This document shows positions 1 through 7,935 of a stretch of DNA of 23,739 bases, one piece after another. The notes beneath the pieces were generated by a model. That model was not told where the DNA came from and searched no databases. It saw only the letters and a program-made list of their open reading frames with translations. Made by a program: the position numbers and the translations under genes. The stretch comes from Candidatus Stahliibacteriota bacterium (GTDB taxonomy: Bacteria > Hydrothermota > Tepidihabitantia > SM23-42): contig SOIY01000020.1 in assembly GCA_004376785.1 (NCBI GenBank), forward strand, positions 1-23,739. The letters are read 5' to 3'. Within the stretch, counting starts at the first letter, position 1. Each line of letters opens with the position of its first letter.

Positions 1-30
1 TTGGTATTTATCCGGCGCGTCGTGCCGCCT

Positions 31-110
31 CACTCAATCCAATTGAGGCATTGAGATACGAGTAATAGTATAAATACCTAAAAGTCCTAAATACCTAAAT
101 ACCTAAATTT
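31..110. repeat. Short A/T-rich tandem repeats and small inverted repeat
   Basis: A 6-bp inverted repeat (CTCAAT, 3-nt loop, ATTGAG; 33-47) is followed at about 73-110 by an imperfect tandem run of the 8-mer AAATACCT (copies AAATACCT, AAAAGTCCT, AAATACCT, AAATACCT). No ORF with a credible start occupies 1-232. The rest of that stretch is unremarkable apart from the promoter at 197-224. The tandem run may be part of the same kind of low-complexity intergenic repeat seen at 8437-8522 and 12261-12514, but the copies cannot be aligned with confidence. Confidence 0.45.
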
Positions 111-196
111 AAGGATACTAGGGGAACAAAGGATCAGGGCGTTATTTACCTTAATCGTTGTATAGTATTTCTTGTTTTGACTGAGACTTAAGCATC

Positions 197-224
197 TTGA
201 CATAAATTAATTATCGATTATAAT
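197..224 (+). promoter_or_regulatory. Promoter of GGDEF-ATPase-TPR gene (leaderless configuration)
   Basis: A perfect -35 box TTGACA (197-202), a 16-bp spacer and a perfect -10 box TATAAT (219-224). The ATG of the downstream gene begins at 233, only 8 nt after the -10 box, so transcription should start at or within about 2 nt of the start codon. No Shine-Dalgarno sequence is present. This supports both the start at 233 and a leaderless mRNA. Confidence 0.8.
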
Positions 225-232
225 TAAATAAA

Positions 233-3200
233 ATGAAGGAAATTTATATTGATGACCTGACAGGTTGCTATAATCGTCGGTTTTTGTATTACTGGATTGA
301 AAACGAAATTAAAAGAGCAACCCGTTTTGGGACAAAATTTACATTAATACTTCTTGATATGGATGATTTTCGTGATATTAATAATAATTTCGGACATTCG
401 GAAGGTGATAAGGTTTTAATAGAATTCAGTTCATTTTTACAAACTAATATTAGAGAGGTTGACAATTTAGTTCGCTATGGCGGCGATGAGTTCCTAATCC
501 TTATGCCGAATACTGATGAAAAAGGAGCGATTGAGTTAGCCCAGAGAATTCTCAACAACTTAAATGAGATAAAGATATTAGGTTATCAAATTTGTTGCAG
601 TATTGGATTCTCTGTTTTCCCTGACGATGGAACAATAGCTGAAACATTGATCAACCAGGCAGATAGTTTAATGTATCAGGCAAAAAAACAAGGTAAGAGC
701 AGAATAGGATTGAAACAGGAAATTGTTAAAAAACTACAAATTCCATCGCCAATAACTATTGGTCGAGATGATGAATCTAACTGGTGTCTTGGTCAATTAA
801 AGAATTATAATACTATCTTCATCGCTGGTGAAGCTGGTATTGGAAAGACAAGACTTGCCTTTGAGATTAAAGAACGGCTCAAAACTCCAATTCTTTTAAA
901 AGGTAATGCATATGCAGCACTATCATCAGTTCCTTATCATCCTTTTAAAAATATGTTTAACGAGCTAATCAATAAAGATTTTGATCTTATTGAACGTGTT
1001 TTTAAACAAATGCCGGAAATTTATCAATCAGAGATAAGAAAAATTCTACCTGCAGAACATATGGTGAGAATACCACAGACTGAAGGTTTAGATAAATATA
1101 GATTATATAATTCCGTGAGTGAATTTATGAGCAAAATATCTGAAATATTTTCACCAGATGTAACTATATTGTTAATAGATGATCTCCACTGGGCGGACCG
1201 GCCAAGTTGTGAACTCTTCGATTTTCTTATTAGAAGCATTAAGGATAACATCAGAATTTTGGGGACATATCGAGTTGAGGAGATTAAGGATTCTCCCCTT
1301 TCTGATTTTTGGGGAATTTGGGCAAGAGAAAAACTTTATACACAATTAACATTGTTGCCTTTAAACAAAACACAGTCCAACCAACTTCTTGAAAAAATTA
1401 TGGGTACAATTCCATCCTCAGCTGCCAATTTTATTTATCATGAGAGTGGTGGTAACCCATTTTATCTAGAAGAAATACTAAGGGAGTTGGAAAGGCAACA
1501 AAAAATTTATTGGAATGGAAGGGAATGGGTATTTGCAAAGAGTCTTAATGTAATGATTCCCAGATCAATAGAAGAAACAATAAAGAGGAAATTAAAGTTT
1601 CTTGAACCTGAAATAAAAAAATATTTAGAAATTGGGGCTGTCTTTGGACAGGAATTTAATGCCGCAACTATTGCCACGGCAAGCAAAAGGAATGTTGGAC
1701 AAATTCTTGATGCGATTGATGAGCTTTGCAGATTAGGCTTTATTAAAGAGAACACACCAGACAATTTTTTCTTTTCTGAGGATGTTGTTCTACAGATAGT
1801 GTATAAAAATATATTAAAGGGCGATTTGATACAATATCATAAGGGTATGGGTGAGACAATTGAAATTATGTACAGAGATGTATTGCCAAATTATTTTGAA
1901 CAGCTGGCAACGCACTTTACCATTGCAAATGATTCTTTAAAAGCACTATATTATTCAAAAAAAGCAGCTTTAAAAGCAAAGGATAACTATGCCCACACAA
2001 TAGCATTAAAATTTTTTGAGAATGCTTTGAAATATGAAGATGATATTGAAGAAATCTTTAAAATAAAATTCTCCCTGGCAGAAATTTATTTTCTGATCGG
2101 TGATTATAAGAAAGCACGACAACAGTTAAACACCTGTTTGAAAATAAATCCTAATTCATACAAAGTCTGTGAAAAACTCGGTAATGTATATGAAAATATG
2201 GGTGATTATAAAAATAGTTTAAAATATTATCAAACTGGTTTAAAAATGACACAAGGGACAGAGGCAAGTTATACATTCAGGACAGCTTTATCCTGGCTGT
2301 ATGCACGTTTAGGGCAGTACTCGCGTGCTAAAAAAGAATGTGAAAATATGTTGAAGAAGAAAAGACAGATGAGCAGACAAGCCATTGGTGATACATATGT
2401 TGTCCTTGGTATATTACATTTGCAGCTGGGTAAGTTTAAAAAAGCAGAGTCATATTTTAAAAAGGGTTTAAAAATAAGGGAAACAATCGGTGATAAAAAA
2501 CGCATTGCTGCGTGTTACCTTGATCTCGGCTTAAATTACCACCAAAAATTTAAATTTAAATTAGGTGAGAAATTTTACAATAAGGCGCTAAATATCTATG
2601 AAAAAATAGGCTATCAAGACGGTATTCTTACCACTTTTAATAATATTGGCGCACTGTATGCTAGTTATGATTTTCCAAAGGCGGAAGAATATTATCTTTT
2701 AGCACTTAAACAGGCAAAATTGATTGGAGCTAAGGAAAATATTGTATTTTTGTGCAAAAATCTTGGTGAAATTAATTATAACCGGATGATGGATGACCAG
2801 GCATTTATGAATTACAAACAAGCGATGAAATATTCAAGGCAACTAAATTTCCACGAAGGCATAATATTTAGTAATCTCGGCCTAAGTGAGTTTTATCGCG
2901 AAAAAGGAAAAATCAAAAAAGGTAAATCTTATTTAGAAAGGGCTTTACGAGTAGCAGGAAAGATAAATCTGAGATATCCAAACATAGATTGTTTAATGGA
3001 GGAAATCGAATATCTTTTGGTTTTAAGGAAATTGAAAAAAGCTGACATTTTATCGAAGAAACTGCTTTCACAATTAAGAATGGAACGCGATGTTGAGTAT
3101 AAGATTTACAGCCTGATACATCGTGCCAAGGTACTCGTGGAATTAAAGAAATATACTAAAGCTCATTTTTACTACAACAAGGCATACAATTACATTAAGT

Positions 3201-3382
3201 CATTGTCTCGCAACAAGATTTCGGGTGAAATATATTTTCTAAGAGGGGTTGTCTACAAAAAAGAAAAGAGATTCAAAGATGCTCTAAAACTATTTTTGGA
3301 AGCAAACCGAATATTTAAGGCGATAGGTCATTTACGCTATCTAAGTAAGATTGAACAAGAGATGGAAGAGATTAGTACATAG
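233..3382 (+). CDS. GGDEF diguanylate cyclase fused to AAA/STAND-type ATPase and TPR array
   Basis: A 1049-aa cytoplasmic signalling protein with no signal peptide or membrane segment. Residues 6-160 are a GGDEF domain. The catalytic GGDEF is intact at 83-87, and a canonical RxxD inhibitory (I) site lies five residues before it at 74-77 (REVD), so c-di-GMP synthesis with product feedback is plausible. A P-loop ATPase follows, with Walker A GEAGIGKT at 199-206 and Walker B TILLIDD at 311-317 followed by LHWAD. This is the AAA_16 style seen in STAND/MalT-like proteins and in many class III cyclase-AAA-TPR proteins. Residues from about 580 to the C-terminus are mostly tandem TPR-type helical repeats. 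The reading frame starts directly at the DLTG motif of GGDEF, with no N-terminal sensor, so the ATPase-TPR part is probably the input module. The start is supported by a promoter placed for a leaderless mRNA. The gene ends with tandem TAG-TAA stops. Ligand and partners are unknown. Confidence 0.9.
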   Translation: MKEIYIDDLTGCYNRRFLYYWIENEIKRATRFGTKFTLILLDMDDFRDINNNFGHSEGDKVLIEFSSFLQTNIREVDNLVRYGGDEFLILMPNTDEKGAIELAQRILNNLNEIKILGYQICCSIGFSVFPDDGTIAETLINQADSLMYQAKKQGKSRIGLKQEIVKKLQIPSPITIGRDDESNWCLGQLKNYNTIFIAGEAGIGKTRLAFEIKERLKTPILLKGNAYAALSSVPYHPFKNMFNELINKDFDLIERVFKQMPEIYQSEIRKILPAEHMVRIPQTEGLDKYRLYNSVSEFMSKISEIFSPDVTILLIDDLHWADRPSCELFDFLIRSIKDNIRILGTYRVEEIKDSPLSDFWGIWAREKLYTQLTLLPLNKTQSNQLLEKIMGTIPSSAANFIYHESGGNPFYLEEILRELERQQKIYWNGREWVFAKSLNVMIPRSIEETIKRKLKFLEPEIKKYLEIGAVFGQEFNAATIATASKRNVGQILDAIDELCRLGFIKENTPDNFFFSEDVVLQIVYKNILKGDLIQYHKGMGETIEIMYRDVLPNYFEQLATHFTIANDSLKALYYSKKAALKAKDNYAHTIALKFFENALKYEDDIEEIFKIKFSLAEIYFLIGDYKKARQQLNTCLKINPNSYKVCEKLGNVYENMGDYKNSLKYYQTGLKMTQGTEASYTFRTALSWLYARLGQYSRAKKECENMLKKKRQMSRQAIGDTYVVLGILHLQLGKFKKAESYFKKGLKIRETIGDKKRIAACYLDLGLNYHQKFKFKLGEKFYNKALNIYEKIGYQDGILTTFNNIGALYASYDFPKAEEYYLLALKQAKLIGAKENIVFLCKNLGEINYNRMMDDQAFMNYKQAMKYSRQLNFHEGIIFSNLGLSEFYREKGKIKKGKSYLERALRVAGKINLRYPNIDCLMEEIEYLLVLRKLKKADILSKKLLSQLRMERDVEYKIYSLIHRAKVLVELKKYTKAHFYYNKAYNYIKSLSRNKISGEIYFLRGVVYKKEKRFKDALKLFLEANRIFKAIGHLRYLSKIEQEMEEIST

Positions 3383-3387
3383 TAAAT

Positions 3388-3437
3388 CACCCCCACCTTT
3401 ATCCTCCCCCTCAAAGAGGGGGAGGAAGGAAGGGGTG
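3388..3437. repeat. C/G-rich hairpin between convergent genes
   Basis: A perfect 10-bp stem (CCTCCCCCTC at 3403-3412, loop AAA, GAGGGGGAGG at 3416-3425) sits inside an outer stem CACCCC/GGGGTG (3388-3393 with 3432-3437). It lies in the 72-bp gap between the 3' ends of the GGDEF gene (+) and the OmpA-like gene (-), where a bidirectional terminator is expected. Neither side has a clear T-tract, so intrinsic termination is not certain. C-run/G-run hairpins of this sort are also common dispersed intergenic repeats in environmental genomes. Confidence 0.6.
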
Positions 3438-3454
3438 TAATAAATAAGTATTAT

Positions 3455-5506
3455 TTACCAGCTTAGTATCTTGAATTCGATTCTTCGGTTAGTATCCCTA
3501 CCTGATTTAGTTCGGTTATCAGCGATGGGGTGTGTTTCACCATAACCAACAGAAACCAATCGTGACGGGTCGATATTGTGATATCTTATCATGTAATCTC
3601 TAACTGCATTTGCCCTCTGATTAGAAAGTTTCTGGTTATAAGTGTCAGAACCAATACTATCTGTATGTCCACTGATCTCAACCCTCATCTTTGGTTTTGC
3701 CTTCAGTACTTTAGAAGCATCATCCAATACTGCATATGATTCAGGTTTGATCACTGCTGAGTTGAAATCGAAATAGATTCCTTTAAGAATAATTTTTTCA
3801 CCAACCTTAGGTATCGGTCGTAATTTGAAATTGTGAATCTTTGTCTCGTCTTTCGCGAGCACAACTGGTGCATATTCAGGAATATAGTCTTGGGCATTGA
3901 CTTTTACAGAATAAGTACCGGCTGGTACAGTGACCTTATATATACCTGTAGTTGCATTAGTTGTAATTATCGGAATATGCGTTTCCACAAAGGCAATCTC
4001 GGCAAGTAATGCCTTTCCTGTTTCAGCATCTGAGACCATACCAGTAAGCGTTGCCTGTTCACCACTTAGGGTTAGAGCAATATCAACTACTTTAGTTTCA
4101 TCCTCTTTTATGGTTACAATTTCTTCGCTAAACTGATAGTCTGTTGCCTCAACATGGAGTCTGTAGGTGCCGGGTTCTAAACGCACATTGTACATACCTG
4201 TAGTGTCAGAATTGATTGCGGGAAGTTCAGTCTGAGGGAATGTTATTTCAGCAACAATTGGGGCTTTTGTTTTAATGTCGTAAATCTTTCCAATGATTTT
4301 TGCAACAGGCTTTTTATTCAAGTCAAAGTCTAATACAACTTGATCACCTTCCTTAAGCACAATACCTTTATCTTTCCAGCGATAATCTGGTGATTCAGCG
4401 TGTATACGATAACTTCCTGGTGTAAGTGTGACTTTATAAGCACCAATTTCTGATGCCTTGATAGCTTCTTTATCTGAACCAGGGAAAGTAAGAATCGCAG
4501 CAATAGGTTCTTTAGTCTTGGCATCGTATACCCTTCCTGTAACTATGGGCATGCGAGCTTCCTTAGCTAAATCTGTGCCTACTGAGAAGTTAATAAAAGC
4601 CTTCCACCAAAGATCTTGATCTGTTGGATTTACAATACCTATTTCACAACCCAGATCAAAACTAACACTCTTTGAACCAAATCTTAATCCTGGTGTGACC
4701 CACAGTGATTCCTCTTCGGCTTCTGTATCGTACATACCATACGCTTCAAAAAGAATTCTTGCCGCCTCAGATGGTATCAATTGAATACCAATACCGTGTA
4801 CAATATAATTCGGCCTTTGAATAAGGTCAGCAGGATCAACATATCCTGGGTCATTATCCTGTCCGGTTATCAAGTAACCTATATTTAAGTGAGTGGCAAA
4901 AGGTCCAAGTTTAAGATCGAATAGTCCTGTAAATTTATAATCTGGAGCATGTGGAATATGAGGTGGGATATTCGGGACTACACCGCAGATTGTGTCAGCA
5001 TAAAAAGCACTGTCATTATGCCAGGCATTTGAGAAGAAATCCTTAGAAAGGCCTGGGCCAAAGTCAACACAGGCATCAAGCCCTATTGCATACAATGAAG
5101 ACGTTGCCTCATTCATAATAAACGCGTGGCCCCACTTAGTACCGATCTCCAGGGTTTTAAACCCTATCGGTGGATAAGGGTCGCCTCGTTCCACAGGATA
5201 ATCATTTGCCTCATACCATTTCATAAATGGGGCAGTATGAAATCTCATTTCCCAGAAATCTGTTATTGCATATGATAATCCAGTAGTTATTTGAAAGTAA
5301 TGTATGCGGTCAGTTGTGGATTGTCCTTGAACCATAACATCGAAACTCTCAAACCTTTCTTCAGGCGCAAGATGGAATGAGAACATACCCATGTTGTGCG
5401 GCTGTGCATACTGCAGTTTAAACATACCGCGATTACCATAGATCGATATTTCCTGAGCAAAGCTCAGGATAGGCAATAAACATACAACAACAACTATTTT
5501 TTTCAT
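3455..5506 (-). CDS. OmpA-family outer membrane protein with three carboxypeptidase-regulatory-like repeats
   Basis: A 683-aa exported protein. The signal peptide is about residues 1-18 (MKKIVVVVCLLPILSFAQ). Residues ~20-310 are rich in alternating aromatic strands and look like an outer-membrane beta-barrel. Three homologous ~85-aa beta-sandwich repeats (CarboxypepD_reg/PEGA-like) follow between ~315 and ~560; each opens like GRVYDAKTKEPI and contains a PGTYRLHVEA-like strand. Residues 571-683 are an OmpA_C peptidoglycan-binding domain. Its HTD aspartate (616) and the RA arginine (631) are 15 residues apart, the spacing of the two diaminopimelate-binding residues in OmpA proteins. The likely role is tethering the outer membrane to the cell wall. 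The start at 5506 is chosen because a strong AAAGGAGG site lies just upstream and the signal peptide begins there. An upstream in-frame ATG at 5557 would lie inside tRNA-Glu. The start codon is only 18 nt from the tRNA 3' end, so co-transcription with the tRNA is likely. Confidence 0.88.
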   Translation of the reverse strand: MKKIVVVVCLLPILSFAQEISIYGNRGMFKLQYAQPHNMGMFSFHLAPEERFESFDVMVQGQSTTDRIHYFQITTGLSYAITDFWEMRFHTAPFMKWYEANDYPVERGDPYPPIGFKTLEIGTKWGHAFIMNEATSSLYAIGLDACVDFGPGLSKDFFSNAWHNDSAFYADTICGVVPNIPPHIPHAPDYKFTGLFDLKLGPFATHLNIGYLITGQDNDPGYVDPADLIQRPNYIVHGIGIQLIPSEAARILFEAYGMYDTEAEEESLWVTPGLRFGSKSVSFDLGCEIGIVNPTDQDLWWKAFINFSVGTDLAKEARMPIVTGRVYDAKTKEPIAAILTFPGSDKEAIKASEIGAYKVTLTPGSYRIHAESPDYRWKDKGIVLKEGDQVVLDFDLNKKPVAKIIGKIYDIKTKAPIVAEITFPQTELPAINSDTTGMYNVRLEPGTYRLHVEATDYQFSEEIVTIKEDETKVVDIALTLSGEQATLTGMVSDAETGKALLAEIAFVETHIPIITTNATTGIYKVTVPAGTYSVKVNAQDYIPEYAPVVLAKDETKIHNFKLRPIPKVGEKIILKGIYFDFNSAVIKPESYAVLDDASKVLKAKPKMRVEISGHTDSIGSDTYNQKLSNQRANAVRDYMIRYHNIDPSRLVSVGYGETHPIADNRTKSGRDTNRRIEFKILSW

Positions 5507-5524
5507 ACAACCTCCTTTAATATG

Positions 5525-5596
5525 CGGCCCCAACGGGAATCGAACCCGTGTCTCCACCTTGAAAGAGTGATGTCCTATCCTCTAGACGATGGGGCC
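5525..5596 (-). tRNA. tRNA-Glu (anticodon TTC)
   Basis: The reverse strand folds as a full cloverleaf. The acceptor stem is GGCCCCA/TGGGGCC, the anticodon loop is CTTTCAA (anticodon TTC), the T-arm contains GGTTCGATTCC and the discriminator base is G. CCA is not encoded. The 5' 22 nt overlap the end of the upstream same-strand cyclic-nucleotide-binding ORF, and the OmpA-like start codon follows 18 nt after the discriminator. Confidence 0.95.
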
Positions 5597-6090
5597 CTGT
5601 GTGTCAGGATATATAAATTCCTGAATGATTCGTTATCAACAATCGCCTTGTTTATCAAAAAGTAATTCTCTAAATTGGTATTTGTCGCCAGAATCCGATT
5701 GCAAAGGTCTTCACCCATTGCCAATAGAAATTTTGCTGCAACCTTTGCATTTTCAGAAACAATATCCATAAAATCCTGTTTCCTTAATATTAAAAGACGA
5801 CAGTCGGTCTGTGCCTTCACTGTTGCTGAACGTGGTTTATCTGTAAGCAGTGCCATTTCACCAAAAAAGGATGCCTCTTGCAATTCAGACAACAATAACA
5901 CTACATCACCACGTGTTAAATACACTTCTACGCGCCCGGATTCAATAATATACATTTCATCGCCGATTGTTTCTTCTTTAATAATAATAGTACTCTCTGA
6001 TATATTTTTCTTTTTCCATTTTACCAGCATCCAATCCACTTCCTGCGGAGTCAAGTATTTAAAAAGGCTGACCTTTGTCATATCTTTCAT
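5575..6090 (-). CDS. Cyclic-nucleotide-binding domain protein (CRP effector domain, no DNA-binding domain)
   Basis: A 171-aa cytoplasmic protein. Residues ~8-125 form a CAP_ED/cNMP-binding beta-roll. The phosphate-binding cassette is textbook at 75-91 (FFGEMALLTDKPRSATV), with the ribose-contacting Glu78 and phosphate-contacting Arg87 both present, so cyclic nucleotide binding is plausible. After it comes only one helical region (about 115-160) and no winged-helix DNA-binding domain, so this is a stand-alone sensor or a partner subunit rather than a CRP/FNR transcription factor. The last codons (from Arg165) and the TAG stop are read from tRNA-Glu sequence; the stop is tRNA nucleotides 20-22. 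A consensus promoter ends 6 nt before the ATG and no Shine-Dalgarno is visible, suggesting a leaderless mRNA. A second in-frame ATG lies at codon 4. The target process is unknown. Confidence 0.85.
   Translation of the reverse strand: MKDMTKVSLFKYLTPQEVDWMLVKWKKKNISESTIIIKEETIGDEMYIIESGRVEVYLTRGDVVLLLSELQEASFFGEMALLTDKPRSATVKAQTDCRLLILRKQDFMDIVSENAKVAAKFLLAMGEDLCNRILATNTNLENYFLINKAIVDNESFRNLYILTHRAPSSRG
5610..5639 (-). promoter_or_regulatory. Possible internal promoter for tRNA-Glu/ompA-like
   Basis: On the minus strand, TTGATA (5639-5634) and TATATA (5615-5610) are 18 bp apart, ending 13 nt before the first base of tRNA-Glu. The site lies inside the 3' end of the cNMP-binding ORF. The match is weaker than the other promoters of the window, which all have 16-bp spacing, so it is tentative. 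Without it, the tRNA would depend on read-through from the cNMP gene promoter. Confidence 0.4.
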
Positions 6091-6096
6091 AATTCC

Positions 6097-6124
6097 ATTC
6101 TATTCACATTTTATTATTTGTCAA
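6097..6124 (-). promoter_or_regulatory. Promoter of cNMP-binding gene (leaderless configuration)
   Basis: Minus strand: TTGACA at 6124-6119, 16-bp spacer, TAGAAT at 6102-6097, then 6 nt to the ATG at 6090. No ribosome binding site fits between them. An element GAGAGTTCTGA (6136-6146 as written on +) lies 11 nt upstream of the -35 box. The promoter of the neighbouring BNR gene has nearly the same element at the same distance. Confidence 0.75.
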
Positions 6125-6135
6125 GCAATATATAC

Positions 6136-6202
6136 GAGAGTTCTGAAATTTTATTTCAGAACTCTCTCGATTACAGCGATTTCTGATTTTTATAGAAATC
6201 TC
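6136..6202. repeat. Two adjacent hairpins; copy 1 of a duplicated upstream region
   Basis: A perfect 14-bp inverted repeat (6136-6149 with 6153-6166, loop TTT) is followed by a second hairpin with arms GATTTCT (6178-6184) and AGAAATC (6194-6200). They lie between the stop of the BNR gene (6208) and the promoter of the cNMP gene. The second hairpin and its flank (GATTNCAGNGATTTCTG ... AGAAATCTCT) recur at 7988-8023. There is no T-tract on either strand, so these are not typical intrinsic terminators. Confidence 0.7.
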
Positions 6203-6207
6203 TGAGA

Positions 6208-7881
6208 CTATAGCAGGATGAATTTTTTTATGACAAAGAGGTTGTTGGTTTCCAAACAACAGAAATAGACACCTTTCCCAACATACACTCCTTTATCATT
6301 ATATCTTCTCCAGATAATTTGATTTTGAGATTCCCTGAAAGTTTTTACTATTCGACCCGATGTATCGAAAATTTTCAATGTGGTAGTTGAGGATAATATT
6401 CTGTTTTGTTGCATTTTAATATTGATAATAATCTTGTTCTGAGCAGGGTTCGGTACAACCGATAATACTCCGTCATTAATATTGTCACTTGAGTATTCTT
6501 GTACATAACTGGAAGTATCTTTAACACCAACGAAAACATCCTGATTGTCAAATCTTGTATCTGTCCAGATTGGATGGATATCATTGATTGATGATGCCGT
6601 GACTCCAATATATTCACCAATCAGCCCAGCCCTTCCAGTAAGTATTACAGGATGATTGATTTTTATTGGAAATTTATTCAGAGGCTGATTTGAGGTTGAG
6701 AATACCGAACCAGCAGTTGGATCTGACGATACAGTGGTAATTCTTTCATTGCTCGACCAGGAATTTCCGCCATCTGTAGAGGTTGTCATATACAAATCCA
6801 TTAATAGATTTCCCGAATCAAGCCTGCGGTCCAGAAATACAACGATTATATTGCCATCCGGTGCCACAAAAAGCCAGGGATGAAACTGATCGCAACCATT
6901 ATTTAGGGGATCATCATTGATTCTGATTTTTTGGCTCCAGGAATTTCCGCCATCTGTGGAGCAGGTAAAATATATATCAGTATCAGTATTTCCCGATGCA
7001 TAATCCATATAAGCAACATAGATATTCCCATTATATGGTCCACCAGTAATGTCTACATCGATTGCCGGAAAAGAAAATACCATAATATCACCATAAATAT
7101 ATCCAGAAACAAAAGAGACATTCTGAATTGTGATATCAGTTCCAAAGGTCTCGCCTCCATCAGTTGAGCAGTCAAATCGAATCGCACCAGGTGAATATTG
7201 GACCCAGGCAACATAGACTTCACTATTTGGACCAACACAGGGCACTGGCCATTGCACACCGTTCATATCACTGATTGTAACCGGACCAACAAATGAATTA
7301 CCTTCATCAGTAGACCGGCACATAAGAATCTGGGTACTATAAAATCTTGTCCAGACAACATAAAGATTATCAGTGTAAGGTCCGCCTGATCTATCGCATG
7401 CGATCAACTCTTTATCTTCGAATACTCCTGGCACACCATTGATTACTGTTACTGGATCACTCCAGGTTACACCACCATCAGTTGATTTATATACAAAAAG
7501 ACCATTTGGTTCAGATGTTGAGTTGAATGACAAGATTACTGCATAGAAATTTCCAGCAGTATCAACAGTTATTCCAGGGTCACTGTCCCAGATATACTCA
7601 GGTTCAACAAATAGGTCTTGTCCCCACGTCAAGCCACCATCAAAAGAGTATGCATAAGCAACCTGGCGATAGCCCACTCTGAAATCCCGCCACACCGCTA
7701 CTAAATTTGTTGTGTCATTAGGATTCATTACAATCTGTTCTTCGTTCTGGACCTCTGTGGTTGTGTCATTGTTTATTTTAATATTCAAGTATGCTGAATC
7801 ACGCTGCCATGGTATTGCAAAAAGGTGATTGGGCAGGGTGATTATAATAATAAAAATCACATGTAAAATGATGTTTCTCAT
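6208..7881 (-). CDS. Secreted BNR/sialidase-fold beta-propeller protein with Por/type IX-like C-terminal sorting domain
   Basis: A 557-aa secreted protein with an N-terminal hydrophobic signal peptide (MRNIILHVIFIIIITLPNHLFA). The body carries six Asp-box motifs of the S-x-D-x-G-x-T/S-W/F type (for example STDGGVTW, STDGGETF, STDGGNSW twice), typical of BNR/sialidase-like beta-propellers. I see no evidence for sialidase catalytic residues, so an enzymatic role should not be assumed. The last ~80 residues, starting at VVPNPAQNK and containing LKIFDTSGRIVKT and GVYFCCLE, match the Por secretion/type IX sorting domain pattern, implying cell-surface display or release. The start is fixed by GGAGGA seven bases before the ATG, and by a promoter just upstream that leaves a 5' leader of only about 9 nt. 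The gene stands alone between two related upstream elements (6136-6202 and 7936-8023). The substrate is unknown. Confidence 0.85.
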   Translation of the reverse strand: MRNIILHVIFIIIITLPNHLFAIPWQRDSAYLNIKINNDTTTEVQNEEQIVMNPNDTTNLVAVWRDFRVGYRQVAYAYSFDGGLTWGQDLFVEPEYIWDSDPGITVDTAGNFYAVILSFNSTSEPNGLFVYKSTDGGVTWSDPVTVINGVPGVFEDKELIACDRSGGPYTDNLYVVWTRFYSTQILMCRSTDEGNSFVGPVTISDMNGVQWPVPCVGPNSEVYVAWVQYSPGAIRFDCSTDGGETFGTDITIQNVSFVSGYIYGDIMVFSFPAIDVDITGGPYNGNIYVAYMDYASGNTDTDIYFTCSTDGGNSWSQKIRINDDPLNNGCDQFHPWLFVAPDGNIIVVFLDRRLDSGNLLMDLYMTTSTDGGNSWSSNERITTVSSDPTAGSVFSTSNQPLNKFPIKINHPVILTGRAGLIGEYIGVTASSINDIHPIWTDTRFDNQDVFVGVKDTSSYVQEYSSDNINDGVLSVVPNPAQNKIIINIKMQQNRILSSTTTLKIFDTSGRIVKTFRESQNQIIWRRYNDKGVYVGKGVYFCCLETNNLFVIKKFILL

Positions 7882-7896
7882 AATTCCTCCAATGTT

Positions 7897-7924
7897 AGTA
7901 TAACAAGTATATAAATATTGTCAA
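7897..7924 (-). promoter_or_regulatory. Promoter of the BNR-repeat gene
   Basis: Minus strand: TTGACA at 7924-7919, 16-bp spacer, TATACT at 7902-7897. The ATG is at 7881, so the expected leader is only ~9 nt and consists almost entirely of the GGAGGAATT ribosome binding site. GAGAGCTCTGA (7936-7946 on +) lies 11 nt upstream of the -35 box, mirroring the cNMP gene promoter. Confidence 0.75.
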
Positions 7925-7935
7925 TAAAATTATAT

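Noticed and set aside
3403..3425. Classical rho-independent terminator
   Set aside because: The stem is strong, but no T-tract follows on either strand. It is kept as a hairpin/repeat with possible terminator function.
5507..5557. In-frame upstream ATG extending the OmpA-like protein by 17 residues
   Set aside because: The extension is read from tRNA-Glu sequence, and the strong AAAGGAGG plus a typical signal peptide mark 5506 as the start.
5675..6205. Long plus-strand open frame of 176 codons
   Set aside because: Antisense shadow of the cNMP-binding gene, whose domain motifs are unmistakable on the minus strand.
6208..7881. Calling the BNR protein a sialidase
   Set aside because: Asp-boxes only indicate the propeller fold; I could not identify the arginine triad or other catalytic residues of sialidases.
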